A DNA stretch of 64,000 nt, taken from the IMG/VR virus record IMGVR_UViG_3300028372_000002, positions 34,617 to 98,616 of that record. One strand, 5' to 3'. Source of the stretch: a virus. Below the pieces are notes generated by a model. The model saw nothing but the letters and a program-made list of their open reading frames with translations, was not told the DNA's origin and made no database searches. The first letter of the stretch is position 1; every line of letters starts with the position of its first letter. Shown here in pieces: positions 1-7,802 of the stretch. Both the position numbers and the translations under genes were made by a program.

Positions 1-1
1 G

Positions 2-556
2 TCCCTAAACCAAGCCGAAAAACTTCAAGTCTGGAGCCTCCCTAACTTTGACGCCTACTCGGGACATATCGTTGCAGGACGTATTGTTGATACCGTCTCT
101 CCGTGCTCAGGTGATGTTGTAGCAAGCAGTCGATTGAAGAGGGCTCTCATATACTGCGGCGAGTTCAGGGGCGAATGGGTCCTATGTGAGATTGGGGACG
201 ATGAGGGAAGGTATGTGTTCAGTAAGCCCCATCCTGTCGACGTTATTGATGTCGAAGTCGTAAAGGAATTTGCTGACAAGGTTTTTAGTAGCATCCAAAA
301 ACAACCACTGCCGGGGGCTTCTGTTCACTTCGGAAGCGGCAAAAGAGCCATCTATCTTGGTAAAACGAACCGACTGTCGGGCAATCACTTCGTTGCAGTA
401 GAAGGCGACAGCTCTATTGACGGTATAAACTTCTCATTCAAGGAAAAGAGATGGAGAATTCAGACGCTTCTTCCAGAGCTTATGACAGCTCACGAGCTTC
501 CAGAGGACGACGGAGTGGAACTTCTCTTACACATACGTGGATTGCTGTCTCATTAG
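2..556 (+). CDS. Hypothetical protein, 5' end outside the window
   Basis: The frame is open from the first complete codon of the window to the TAG at 554-556, giving at least 184 residues, so the real start lies upstream. An in-frame TTG at 134 has no good ribosome binding site and is probably not the start. I recognise no family. The visible part is mixed alpha/beta with no membrane segment. The last 106 bases overlap the next gene in another frame. Seen: the open frame. Inferred: truncation by the window edge. Confidence 0.6.
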   Translation, partial: SLNQAEKLQVWSLPNFDAYSGHIVAGRIVDTVSPCSGDVVASSRLKRALIYCGEFRGEWVLCEIGDDEGRYVFSKPHPVDVIDVEVVKEFADKVFSSIQKQPLPGASVHFGSGKRAIYLGKTNRLSGNHFVAVEGDSSIDGINFSFKEKRWRIQTLLPELMTAHELPEDDGVELLLHIRGLLSH

Positions 557-1035
557 TCATCGCACTCGTGTGCACGCCAGCGTGTGCGACCACGTCTAAA
601 AAAGAAGATACTAAAAGGCCGGAGGTCGGACTAAGCGAGATAAATCCTCCCCCCGATAAGGGCGAGGGCGCAGTTCTCGGCGTAACGGCTACCACTGATG
701 AGGATGTAGCTTGCTTACGTCATCTTGAGCTTCCCGTAGAGGGGGGATATTTCCTGTCCGACGCCAAGCTAAAGGCCGCTGTAGAGCTTCGCCTGTACGC
801 CGAGGATACCTACGTTGATGCGACCTTAAACAACAAGCTGTGTAAAATGAACGCTAGTATTGTCTGGGATAAGCTCGCTATCGCGGACGAAAAGCTCAAA
901 GAGGTTGAAGATGAGCGATCAAGCTGGTGGTATCAAAACAAAGGGACTGTGTTTACCGGTCTCGGGTTCATTTTAGGCGCTTCTACGACCATCCTCATTG
1001 TGTACGGCGTCAATAAGGTCAGCGACACACCCTAA
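451..1035 (+). CDS. Candidate unimolecular spanin (lipoprotein with C-terminal TM)
   Basis: 194 residues. Residues 1-29 form a long Arg/Ser-rich leader, followed by a hydrophobic stretch (about 30-44) ending in TPAC, a plausible lipobox with Cys45 as the lipidated residue. A periplasmic stretch follows, and then one strong membrane helix at about 166-187 with a short tail. An outer-membrane lipoprotein anchor plus a C-terminal inner-membrane helix is the architecture of unimolecular spanins such as T1 gp11, which link the two membranes and disrupt the outer one at lysis. The ATG at 451 has a good AAGGA seven bases upstream, supporting a start 106 bases inside the previous gene. The lipobox is not perfect, and the endolysin is 14 kb away. 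A different membrane-anchored lipoprotein remains possible. Confidence 0.55.
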   Translation: MENSDASSRAYDSSRASRGRRSGTSLTHTWIAVSLVIALVCTPACATTSKKEDTKRPEVGLSEINPPPDKGEGAVLGVTATTDEDVACLRHLELPVEGGYFLSDAKLKAAVELRLYAEDTYVDATLNNKLCKMNASIVWDKLAIADEKLKEVEDERSSWWYQNKGTVFTGLGFILGASTTILIVYGVNKVSDTP

Positions 1036-1077
1036 AAAATAAGGGTCAATCACTTTGTCTCAGACAATACAGGCACC

Positions 1078-1323
1078 ATGAGCAAGCCAGAACTTACAGA
1101 ACGTCAGTCGGAAGTCCTAGAGGCTATCGGTAATCTAATCGAAGACTTTGGAGAGTCTCCAACGCTTCGAGAAATTGCTGAGTATTTCGGCCAGCCCCGG
1201 GCTTCTTCGGTCAGGTACACGGTGGAAGCACTCAACAAAAAGGGCTATATCCACAGACGAGAAGACCCAAAGCGCGACAGGTATGCCGCCCGGGGAATTT
1301 CTCTTGTGGAAGACTCCGAGTAA
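1078..1323 (+). CDS. LexA-type winged-helix DNA-binding protein
   Basis: 81 residues that match the N-terminal DNA-binding domain of LexA almost end to end: LTERQSEVLEAI, then SPTLREIAEYFG for the first helices of the fold, then a recognition-helix region and the basic wing (RREDPKRDR). The self-cleaving peptidase half of LexA is absent, so it cannot be inactivated by RecA-stimulated autolysis in the usual way. It probably acts as a small transcription regulator. It lies upstream of an HU-like gene in the same direction with an 89-base gap. The domain call is secure; the target is unknown. Confidence 0.8.
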   Translation: MSKPELTERQSEVLEAIGNLIEDFGESPTLREIAEYFGQPRASSVRYTVEALNKKGYIHRREDPKRDRYAARGISLVEDSE

Positions 1324-1418
1324 GAGAGGGTGTTGCAGTATCGGATCCGGAGCTATACCCTTCTTTGTGCTAGGTGTATTCAATCTAGCGTAGGGATGAT
1401 CCTAACGAGGGTATGAAT

Positions 1419-1694
1419 ATGACAAAAAATGATATTGCAAAGCACATTTCCACCACCTTTGGCTTTACGGAGAAGCAGGCCAAGGAAGTAGTAGGGGAGA
1501 CCCTAGACTTCATCGTGGGTAAAGTTCAGGAAGGCAAAGAGGTTCGCCTGAACGACTTTGGTGTTTTTGAGCCAAGGGAAAGAAGTGCGCGTACGGCGTA
1601 CCACCCCGGAAGCGGTGAGCCAATCGATGTCCCCAAGCGAACTGTTCCTTATTTCCGACCCTTCAAGTATTTCAAAGAAGCAGTTGATCAATAA
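1419..1694 (+). CDS. HU/IHF-family histone-like DNA-binding protein
   Basis: About 91 residues with the HU/IHF fold: MTKNDIAKHIS at the start, the dimerisation helices, then the conserved VRLNDFGVFEPRER beta segment and the DNA-bending arm, where the usual Pro at the tip lies near SGEPIDVPKRTVPYF. The ATG at 1419 is preferred over 1413 because GAGG at 1407-1410 is eight bases upstream and family members normally begin near this residue. It would bend or compact phage DNA and could assist the origin or packaging. Its end overlaps the convergent downstream gene by 23 bases. Confidence 0.9.
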   Translation: MTKNDIAKHISTTFGFTEKQAKEVVGETLDFIVGKVQEGKEVRLNDFGVFEPRERSARTAYHPGSGEPIDVPKRTVPYFRPFKYFKEAVDQ

Positions 1695-2388
1695 TATTAT
1701 GAGCTGAGGGGGCTTCCCTCTCAGCTTTCTCTGATGCCCTAGACTCATGCACCCCACCCCTATCCCGCGTCGGGATGTTGTTCACGACCATAAACTTCCG
1801 AACGGCTTCATAGCTTACGTTGAACACGTGACCCACTTCCTCAAGCGTTAGGTTAAGGTCCCAATACATACGCCTAATCTGCTCAGGATCAGCGCTCTTT
1901 AGTGAACCAATATGGGATTTCTTCCGGACCCCTAGTCTGTTCGCCCGTCCAGACACACTCATCCTAGACCTATTAAGCGACGAGGCTACATCCATACCCT
2001 CTTCAGGATACCTTTCTCTAATGACATCGTCCTCTTCGGGGGTGTATGGCTTCCTGCTTCTGCTTTTTAATGGCGTGAGAGTTATGAGAGCCTTCCTGCA
2101 AAAATCCACGATGTACTCAACACCAAACTCGCCATCTAACTCTTCTGATATTTCTCTGGCGTCTAGACCCTTCTCTGCTAAACCCTTAACTTCCTCCACC
2201 AACTCCCTCCGACGCTCCCTTTGATAATCCCTCCTACTCAACCCTAACTGCTTAGACCGGTAATATATTGAGCTGTCTGACTTGTCTTTGAGCAGCCCTT
2301 TCTCCCTCACGCTTGGGAGGCCACCCTTTAGGAATACCTCTCGCATAATTTCATCATCCTCTTCCGTCCATTCTGACTGATTCGGCAT
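1672..2388 (-). CDS. Myb/SANT-like DNA-binding protein with repeated domains
   Basis: 238 residues. Two Myb/SANT-like helical units are visible. One is at the N-terminus (WTEEDDEIMREVF, then SIYYRSKQLGL). The second starts near residue 114 (YTPEEDDVIRERYPEEG, then VSGRANRLGV). A helix-turn-helix-like segment follows near residues 165-200 (DPEQIRRMYWDLNLTLEEVG). Proteins of this kind in large phages are DNA-binding and possibly regulatory. It is transcribed against the HU gene and divergently from the dNMP kinase gene. The minus-strand start has AGGAG upstream. The specific target is unknown. Confidence 0.65.
   Translation of the reverse strand: MPNQSEWTEEDDEIMREVFLKGGLPSVREKGLLKDKSDSSIYYRSKQLGLSRRDYQRERRRELVEEVKGLAEKGLDAREISEELDGEFGVEYIVDFCRKALITLTPLKSRSRKPYTPEEDDVIRERYPEEGMDVASSLNRSRMSVSGRANRLGVRKKSHIGSLKSADPEQIRRMYWDLNLTLEEVGHVFNVSYEAVRKFMVVNNIPTRDRGGVHESRASEKAEREAPSAHNIIDQLLL
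1702..1728 (+). terminator. Stem-loop terminator after the HU gene
   Basis: AGCTGAGGGG and CCCTCTCAGCT can form a stem of about ten pairs with one bulged T and a short loop, followed by TTTCTC. It lies just after the HU stop and inside the 3' end of the minus-strand gene, so it could stop transcription coming from the plus strand. Confidence 0.5.
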
Positions 2389-2437
2389 CGTTATCTCCTG
2401 ATGTCGGGTTATTATTACAGTGACAGTACAAAACTGG

Positions 2438-2466
2438 TTGGCGGATCGTCAATAATTGTGTAGGAT
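2438..2466 (+). promoter_or_regulatory. Possible sigma70-like promoter before the dNMP kinase operon
   Basis: TTGGCG (2438-2443) and TAGGAT (2461-2466) are separated by 17 bases in the divergent intergenic region, 45 bases before the ATG at 2511. Each box matches four of six consensus bases. The upstream ten bases ACAAAACTGG (2428-2437) recur before the terminase operon at 40371. Confidence 0.35.
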
Positions 2467-2510
2467 CCTTGCGTGTTTAGATAGGTAACAACATATCTTT
2501 CGAGAATGCT

Positions 2511-3251
2511 ATGTCGGATAAAAAAGGAACCTTAATATTATTGTCTGGGAAAGCTAGGAGCGGAAAGGATACCGCTGGGGAGGTTCTCGTAGATGTCATA
2601 GATGGGCACACAGAGATCTTAGCGTTTGCAAAGCCCCTCAAAGACGCAGCGAGGCTCATATACGATCTGAGCGATGAGCAACTGTACGGGGACCTCAAGG
2701 AGACTAAGATTGAGGATATGTACCAAGACAATACTGTTCGTCTCTCCAGAAACGCCCGGACAGATGAAGAATCGCTGACTGCCTTCGCAATCTTTATTAA
2801 CCCCTCCTACAAAAGATTCGTTGATGCTGGGCTTTTCGAAATCGTCGACCTGCGTGACGAAAGGGTGACTTTCAGAAAATACGCAAGCCCGAGGACCATT
2901 CTTCAGGACTTGGGGGAGGCCGCAAGGGACATCTATATTGAAACTTGGGTTCGAAAAGCGTGGAATCACGCCGTCTCGCTTCTAGAGCAGGGTCATAACG
3001 CTGTCATCACAGACTGCCGCCACGGAAACGAAGCCGAGCTTCTCCGGAAAGCCCGAGCCATGGGGCATAAGGCGATCGGCTTATACATGAAAAGAGATCA
3101 GGCTCAATCCGTCGCGTCGCACATCTCTGAAAAACATGAGTGGCTACCTGACTATGAAGACGTCTTCGTTGAAATGGATAATAACGGCGTCGGGGAAGAG
3201 GGCTTAAAGGACCTCAAAGTAAGACTCGAAGAGGTCCTAGGCAATGCCTGA
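2511..3251 (+). CDS. Deoxynucleoside monophosphate kinase
   Basis: 246 residues, similar to the T4 gp1-type dNMP kinases. A P-loop sits at residues 13-21 (GKARSGKDT), followed by a lid and base-binding region, and the stretch ending ITDCRHGNEAELL fits the later nucleotide-binding strand. These enzymes phosphorylate dNMPs to dNDPs for phage DNA synthesis, which fits the thymidylate synthase and dCTP deaminase genes further on. The gene starts a plus-strand operon after the divergent promoter region and overlaps the next gene by eight bases. Confidence 0.8.
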   Translation: MSDKKGTLILLSGKARSGKDTAGEVLVDVIDGHTEILAFAKPLKDAARLIYDLSDEQLYGDLKETKIEDMYQDNTVRLSRNARTDEESLTAFAIFINPSYKRFVDAGLFEIVDLRDERVTFRKYASPRTILQDLGEAARDIYIETWVRKAWNHAVSLLEQGHNAVITDCRHGNEAELLRKARAMGHKAIGLYMKRDQAQSVASHISEKHEWLPDYEDVFVEMDNNGVGEEGLKDLKVRLEEVLGNA

Positions 3252-3540
3252 TGAAAGGCTTGAAGTCATCGAGATTGCCCTGAGGCTCCCTTCGAGTGGA
3301 ACAGAAGCCTACCTGCCTATCCGCCTGAACATCGATTGGGCGGCAGACGAGTTTAACCCGGACAAGAACCACTCTGGCATAGAGGCTAACGTAGCTCTTT
3401 TGAGTGAGATCAGGCGTCATCTCGAAACAGCACTGGAAGAGCGATCAATACTGTTCACGCTACTGTCTTGCTGCGAGATGCTTCCAGATGGGAAGTCGGC
3501 TGACATTACACCGGCCCTAGAAGAATACGAGAAAAGCTGA
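3244..3540 (+). CDS. Hypothetical protein, 98 aa
   Basis: A small acidic protein with no recognised family. It starts eight bases before the stop of the dNMP kinase gene, with GAGG nine bases upstream, so it is probably translated by coupling. The sequence suggests beta strands at the N-terminus and a helix near residues 50-70. It is followed by an intergenic palindrome. Confidence 0.6.
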   Translation: MPDERLEVIEIALRLPSSGTEAYLPIRLNIDWAADEFNPDKNHSGIEANVALLSEIRRHLETALEERSILFTLLSCCEMLPDGKSADITPALEEYEKS

Positions 3541-3553
3541 GTCTGACTCAGAC
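3541..3553. promoter_or_regulatory. 13-bp perfect palindrome between operons
   Basis: GTCTGA-C-TCAGAC is an exact inverted repeat immediately after the stop codon at 3540 and 61 bases before the next gene. It could be an operator or a small RNA hairpin. No T tract follows, so it is unlikely to be a terminator. Confidence 0.3.
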
Positions 3554-3613
3554 TTGGTCTACGGTCGATTAAGTGACAACTACACTAGTGCATAGATAAC
3601 GGACGAGATCAGT

Positions 3614-5158
3614 ATGAAGAAACGGTATGATGGCTACCTTGCTTATATCTCCGAGCACTATCCTGAGAAGAGCGTCCCAGAGATTGCTCAGCTATACAAT
3701 GAGAACGAGGACGCGGAAGTCAGCCTCAGCACTATCGAGAGGGACCTGTACCGGGTCACATCTGAGATGGAAGAGCAAGAGGCTACTCAGGAGAGCAAGG
3801 GTACGCCGGAAGAGGGCTCTGGATCCGAAGATCCCGACTGGACATGGGGTAAGGAATCCAGCGTTCCTCCGACCATGGATCCCGGGATGGAAGAGCCGCC
3901 GGAGCAAGCCATCGGGCTAACGGAGATCAAGCGGTCCTATTTCTACAACAAGGAAGACGACGTATACATTGTCTTTCTTCGCGGCCGAAAAAAGAATATT
4001 CAGGTCGATGGTAAAACTGTCCGGGAAATGAAGACGGCTTACTCAGATCATGTTGATAAGGGTGAGACCATCAACAAAGTCTGTCATCGATTCGGATGGA
4101 GGCGAGAAGACTTCATCGATTTCAAGGTAGCTCTAGGATGGACACACGATGAAGATCCCTTCACAGACGAAGAACACGTATTACGTTCCACTCCAGACCT
4201 CGTCAGCGATATGGCGATGCAACAGCGGGGTGTCTTCGAGCGAGAATGGAACCGAAAAAAGTGGAAGCTCACAGTAGAGGACGCTCACAAGTGGAGAAAC
4301 TTCAACCGAGGCGTCATTGAGCCTCTATTTGATCATGTATCTCACCACCCTCCCCGCAAAGACGTCCAAAAATTAGACCTTCCTCAGAAGCATTTCCTAG
4401 CCGTATTTGCCCCTCAGGACCTTCACATCGATAAGCTGAACGTCGATGGGACTGGCATTAAAGAAACGAGAGAGCACCTGCTGGAGACCACAAGTCGCCT
4501 AATCTCTCAGATAACCAAAAGGGGGCGACCAGAGAGAGTCCAGCTAATATTGGGATCGGACTGGTGGAATAGTGACAACGACCACGCACAAACTCACTCG
4601 GGCACGCCCCAAGATAACGACGGACTACCTCTGACTGGTCTAATCGCAGGCTATGAGCTTCAAATTGAGCTTATTGATATGCTCAGGTGCCTTGGCCATG
4701 TAGAGGTCCGAGTGGTTCCGGGAAATCATGATTGGAGGACGAGTCAAGTTGCTTGGTGCGGACTTCGGCACGGCTACTCCAAGGATGACGACGTAAGTAT
4801 CGTCAATACGATCCTGCCATACCAATACGACCAGTTCGGCGACGTTGCCATAGGGTTTCACCACGGTCACGGCATCAGGGGATCTAGATCATCACGTCCA
4901 CTAAAATACGGCATGATGATGGCCAAACATCGCCCTGACCTGTGGGGATCAACTAGGTTCAGGTACTGGATCGTGGGCCACCTCCACGGCATAGATGAAG
5001 TTGATGACGGCATCACGATCCTACAGACCCCCTCGCTTGCTGGAGACGACCGCTGGCACTACCTCAATGGGTACACTACCAGAGACAGGGGTCAGGCTGC
5101 CTACATCTTCGATCGAGACTTTGGTCTTGTGTCGAGGGAGCTTGCTCTCATTCGTTAA
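3614..5158 (+). CDS. Calcineurin-like metallophosphoesterase with N-terminal helical domain
   Basis: 514 residues. The C-terminal half has the metallophosphoesterase signature: DLHIDK near residue 270, GSDWWNSDN near 314, PGNHDW near 369, HHGHG near 417 and GHLHG near 454. These supply the Asp, Asn and His ligands of a two-metal centre. The first 60 residues look like a helix-turn-helix (YDGYLAYISEHYPEKSVPEIAQLY), followed by an acidic linker and a second helical domain. Related phage proteins are annotated as DNA-repair exonucleases or phosphatases. The substrate cannot be told here, but the position among replication genes favours nucleic acid. Confidence 0.8.
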   Translation: MKKRYDGYLAYISEHYPEKSVPEIAQLYNENEDAEVSLSTIERDLYRVTSEMEEQEATQESKGTPEEGSGSEDPDWTWGKESSVPPTMDPGMEEPPEQAIGLTEIKRSYFYNKEDDVYIVFLRGRKKNIQVDGKTVREMKTAYSDHVDKGETINKVCHRFGWRREDFIDFKVALGWTHDEDPFTDEEHVLRSTPDLVSDMAMQQRGVFEREWNRKKWKLTVEDAHKWRNFNRGVIEPLFDHVSHHPPRKDVQKLDLPQKHFLAVFAPQDLHIDKLNVDGTGIKETREHLLETTSRLISQITKRGRPERVQLILGSDWWNSDNDHAQTHSGTPQDNDGLPLTGLIAGYELQIELIDMLRCLGHVEVRVVPGNHDWRTSQVAWCGLRHGYSKDDDVSIVNTILPYQYDQFGDVAIGFHHGHGIRGSRSSRPLKYGMMMAKHRPDLWGSTRFRYWIVGHLHGIDEVDDGITILQTPSLAGDDRWHYLNGYTTRDRGQAAYIFDRDFGLVSRELALIR

Positions 5159-5214
5159 ACCCATTCTTGCGTGCGCGAGGGCGCGTGCGCGTACTCCCGA
5201 GAGGACCATAGCAT

Positions 5215-5523
5215 ATGTCGCTAAATGTACGGCTAGAGAAGGCTCTTAAGGAAGCCCACAAGAGAATATCGAAAGACAAGGATCTTCTCAGAACTATCAG
5301 AAAAAAGAACTTCGATGAGCCTGAGACTTGGGATCTGAGGCGCGTGATCTACGACGAAGCCGTGGGAATGAAGTGGGACAGGCGCGTGAAACGTCCTTTC
5401 ATAGATAATGCCGCATCGTCGTACAAGTCACGTGCCCTAAAAGTAGCTGAATACCTTATCAAGAAACCCAATCACGTGATCAAACTTCTAGAGCAATCTA
5501 AGGATTTCAGAAAAGGATCCTAG
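5215..5523 (+). CDS. Hypothetical basic protein, 102 aa
   Basis: A Lys/Arg-rich, mostly helical protein without a recognised family. The 56-base gap before it contains a GCG-rich run with GCGTGCGCG twice. The start at 5215 has AGAGGA about ten bases upstream. The basic composition suggests nucleic-acid contact, but no motif supports that. Confidence 0.6.
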   Translation: MSLNVRLEKALKEAHKRISKDKDLLRTIRKKNFDEPETWDLRRVIYDEAVGMKWDRRVKRPFIDNAASSYKSRALKVAEYLIKKPNHVIKLLEQSKDFRKGS

Positions 5524-5569
5524 TGCTTGCTAATTTAACGCGATGCCTTTAGGCTCGCCTGAGGTAATT

Positions 5570-5977
5570 ATGTATGACCAACGATCTATTGTGAATCTAA
5601 CCCTGTTCACCCCTTCTAGGGAGATGAGAAAGCAGGGCGTGTTCGAGCTACCAACCAATCAAAGATTTCGATTGCGACAACTCCTTGAATGCGTGCCTGA
5701 AGAGCCGCCGCCGCCAGAAGAAATTGCTGGCCTAGCGAAGGCTTTATCGGAATTAGCAGAATATTCGGGTGCTAGAGAAGCCATTGTATCAGCCCCACCT
5801 TACCTCATCTCATCGATCGAGCATGAGCTTAGAGAGAAGGACATCCAGCCGGTATATCCGTATGGCTCTGCGAAGAGATATGAGATAGAGACCGAGGTGG
5901 AGGGAGTTTCCGCCGTGAGATGCGGTTACTGCCTGAAGGGGTTTATCAGTCCACCAGCTCCCGGATCGATCACATGA
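5570..5977 (+). CDS. Hypothetical protein, 135 aa, with C-terminal Cys pair
   Basis: The ATG at 5570 is chosen over an upstream ATG at 5543 because GAGGT lies just before it and nothing resembling a ribosome site precedes 5543. The middle part (IVSAPPYLISSIEHEL, then IQPVYPYG) looks like an alpha/beta unit. The C-terminus has RCGYC. No family is recognised. The stop overlaps the next gene as ATGA. Confidence 0.55.
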   Translation: MYDQRSIVNLTLFTPSREMRKQGVFELPTNQRFRLRQLLECVPEEPPPPEEIAGLAKALSELAEYSGAREAIVSAPPYLISSIEHELREKDIQPVYPYGSAKRYEIETEVEGVSAVRCGYCLKGFISPPAPGSIT

Positions 5978-6291
5978 CTTCAACCCAGATACCCTTAACC
6001 AGTGAGATGTGCAGACTAATGATGCACCTTGCTTACCATAAAGCTGAGAGGGGTGTGAGGGGTCTGGTTTTGAATAAGCTAGAGGACTTTTCCAAAGCCA
6101 CAATCGATGGATGCCTGAGCCGTGGCGTCATCACTGCTGGAGAACGTAAAAGCCAGAGGACTTACTTTCTGTCCTCTGAAGGTCGCCGGAAGGTGGAGTC
6201 TTGGGTTAACTCAGGGCTAGACGAATCCGGGCTCCCCTTATCCTCTCAGTGGCGGGCCAGACTAAGGCCCCGTTATTGGAATGAAGATTAA
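5974..6291 (+). CDS. Hypothetical winged-helix-like protein, 105 aa
   Basis: The start ATG at 5974 overlaps the stop of the previous gene by four bases, the pattern of a coupled pair. A longer frame from 5920 would overlap more and lacks a ribosome site. The sequence has three helices followed by a basic turn (AGERKSQRTYFLSSEGRRKVE), resembling a winged-helix unit of a small regulator. The function is unknown. Confidence 0.55.
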   Translation: MTSTQIPLTSEMCRLMMHLAYHKAERGVRGLVLNKLEDFSKATIDGCLSRGVITAGERKSQRTYFLSSEGRRKVESWVNSGLDESGLPLSSQWRARLRPRYWNED

Positions 6292-6307
6292 GTGCACCTG
6301 TGTGCAT
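6292..6307. promoter_or_regulatory. Dispersed dyad GTGCA-N6-TGCAY, variant copy
   Basis: GTGCACCTGTGTGCAT has the same five-base arms and six-base centre as the better copy 36 bases downstream. The pair sits in the leader of the initiator-like gene. Confidence 0.4.
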
Positions 6308-6327
6308 TAAGCTAGAAGACCTATATC

Positions 6328-6343
6328 GTGCAATCGTGTGCAC
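6328..6343. promoter_or_regulatory. Dispersed dyad GTGCA-N6-TGCAC, main copy
   Basis: GTGCAATCGTGTGCAC has arms GTGCA and TGCAC around a six-base centre. It lies 25 bases before the ATG at 6369. The identical 16-mer is at 10643-10658, and one- or two-base variants are at 24417, 16129 and 54438. A reverse-orientation variant precedes thyA at 32417. Placement in leaders suggests an operator, but several copies lie inside genes. Confidence 0.5.
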
Positions 6344-6368
6344 GCTCGTAACGCCAAAGGAGACTGAT

Positions 6369-7784
6369 ATGCTCATCATACATGAGCTAGACAATTACGT
6401 TGTTCAGAAGCACCTCAATGGGTATGGCCCAGCCTTTTCATTACTAAGTGCCATCTCACGGGTAACCGAAGCTAATGGCTTCTGTACGCTTCGAGCTGAA
6501 AAGATTGAACAGCTGGGAGGCATCTCGAAAGACCAGCGCATCAAGGCCACGAAGAGGCTTGCTAGCATCGGCTACATCGATGTCAAAGAGCGCTGGGACC
6601 CTAAGGCTCACGGCCAGCTACCTAATGTCATCTGGCGATGTAAAATCACTAAGAGCTTGCTTCAGGAGTTTGCTGATAACAGATTCGTGCCTGACTATAA
6701 CAACACGATCGTGATCAGGGACAAGGATGGTAAGCTCGCCCCCGGTCTTCACGAGGACATGATCGCCGACGATGTCCCTGATCGAATCGAGGGTCGGCCA
6801 AATGAGATTGACGTGCCCTTTATCGATACGAAGGCCCAGCAGCCCAGACCTGACCGGCCGTCTCGCGGAATCTCGCGAGTAGAGATTTACCCCACCCCAG
6901 AGGACGCCGTTTTTGAGGGGGGTTCGAGGTCCTTTTCTAGGGGGGTCGATAAACCCCGACAGAATATATACAATAAAAGAAGAGATAAGGATGATATGTC
7001 CGATCGTCTCTCAGACCCTCGCTCCGCTCGTGTCTTCGTTCCTTCGGACTCAAAGAAGGAGGGCAAGAGCCTCCGGCCCGCCTTCGGCGGCCCTCCGGCT
7101 TCGCCTTCGGAGATTCCGGCTTCGCCGGGGAGGAATAAGGTTGGGGGAGTGATTTCGAGAAAGACGTCTGGATCTGAAATTAAATCGAACGCCAAATTTG
7201 AAGATCTAGACAACCTGACGGTTGTGACGACCGAGTCAGAGACTCAGTCGTTTGTTGCCCCAACCTCCCTAATCCCTCCCTCCCCGATTGATGGGTCGAA
7301 TCGCGAGGCGTATTTGTTCTCGTGCGTCCAGTACCATCATCGTGAGCAGGCGTATGCCATCATGGCCGAGGACACGCCGGACGCTTGGAGGGAGTATGAA
7401 GTGCTTCTGGAGCTGCAAGTTCATGTGTATGGGCTCGCCAGACGCCATGACCGTGGTGTCGCCAGCGTGAAGCCGCTGCCTAGGGATACGGGACGCCTGA
7501 ACAACATGATGGCAGCTGTCGATCACCTCGGTGGCATTGATGGCGCAAAAGAGTACCTAGAAATGGCATTTGAGCGCGGTCTTAGCTGGATCCAGACAAA
7601 GATCAAGCACTGGAATGACCTCGACATATGGACGCTTCTGGTGTCCGGATGCCGAAACGAATACCTCACCCCTAACGATGGTTTCGAGAAGCCTGCGCAC
7701 TTGCTTGCGGGTGAATGGAACGAGCCCAGCGCTGAGGAAAGTGACTACCAAGGACCGTCTTGGGCGTCGGGTTACCTTACTTAA
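6369..7784 (+). CDS. Replication-initiator-like protein with N-terminal winged helix
   Basis: About 471 residues from the ATG at 6369, which has AAAGGAG eight bases upstream; the frame extends back to 6300 without a ribosome site. Residues 15-95 look like a winged-helix unit (PAFSLLSAISRVTEANGF, then LRAEKIEQLGG, then KATKRLASIGYIDV). Residues about 170-310 form a Pro/Ser/Arg-rich linker, and the last 160 residues form a folded helical domain. Lambda O has the same layout: DNA-binding domain, linker whose DNA holds the origin, then a partner-binding domain. Here the linker DNA carries direct repeats, an AT-rich stretch and hairpins. The clamp and RNase HII follow. The role as initiator is inferred from layout and context. 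Confidence 0.55.
   Translation: MLIIHELDNYVVQKHLNGYGPAFSLLSAISRVTEANGFCTLRAEKIEQLGGISKDQRIKATKRLASIGYIDVKERWDPKAHGQLPNVIWRCKITKSLLQEFADNRFVPDYNNTIVIRDKDGKLAPGLHEDMIADDVPDRIEGRPNEIDVPFIDTKAQQPRPDRPSRGISRVEIYPTPEDAVFEGGSRSFSRGVDKPRQNIYNKRRDKDDMSDRLSDPRSARVFVPSDSKKEGKSLRPAFGGPPASPSEIPASPGRNKVGGVISRKTSGSEIKSNAKFEDLDNLTVVTTESETQSFVAPTSLIPPSPIDGSNREAYLFSCVQYHHREQAYAIMAEDTPDAWREYEVLLELQVHVYGLARRHDRGVASVKPLPRDTGRLNNMMAAVDHLGGIDGAKEYLEMAFERGLSWIQTKIKHWNDLDIWTLLVSGCRNEYLTPNDGFEKPAHLLAGEWNEPSAEESDYQGPSWASGYLT
6911..7000. other. Origin-like core: two 17-bp direct repeats and AT-rich tract
   Basis: TTTTGAGGGGGGTTCGA (6911-6927) and TTTTCTAGGGGGGTCGA (6933-6949) are near-identical direct repeats 22 bases apart, about two helical turns. 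They are followed by a 40-base tract at 6961-7000 that is about 75 percent A+T in a region otherwise G+C rich. Iterons plus an AT-rich unwinding element inside an initiator gene is the lambda ori arrangement. Confidence 0.45.
7078..7128. repeat. Cluster of three TTC-loop hairpins inside the initiator-like gene
   Basis: Three short inverted repeats with TTC loops follow one another: CCGCC/GGCGG (7078-7090), GGC/GCC nested in CTCCG/CGGAG (7093-7112) and CCGGC/GCCGG (7116-7128). They encode a Pro/Ser-rich linker and could fold on single-stranded DNA or in the message. Confidence 0.5.
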
Positions 7785-7802
7785 TTCAAGGACGATATAA
7801 CG

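Noticed and set aside
5159-5214. GCG-rich run with GCGTGCGCG twice, possible Z-DNA or operator
   Set aside because: The repeats are short and the pairing imperfect. Nothing beyond base composition supports a function.
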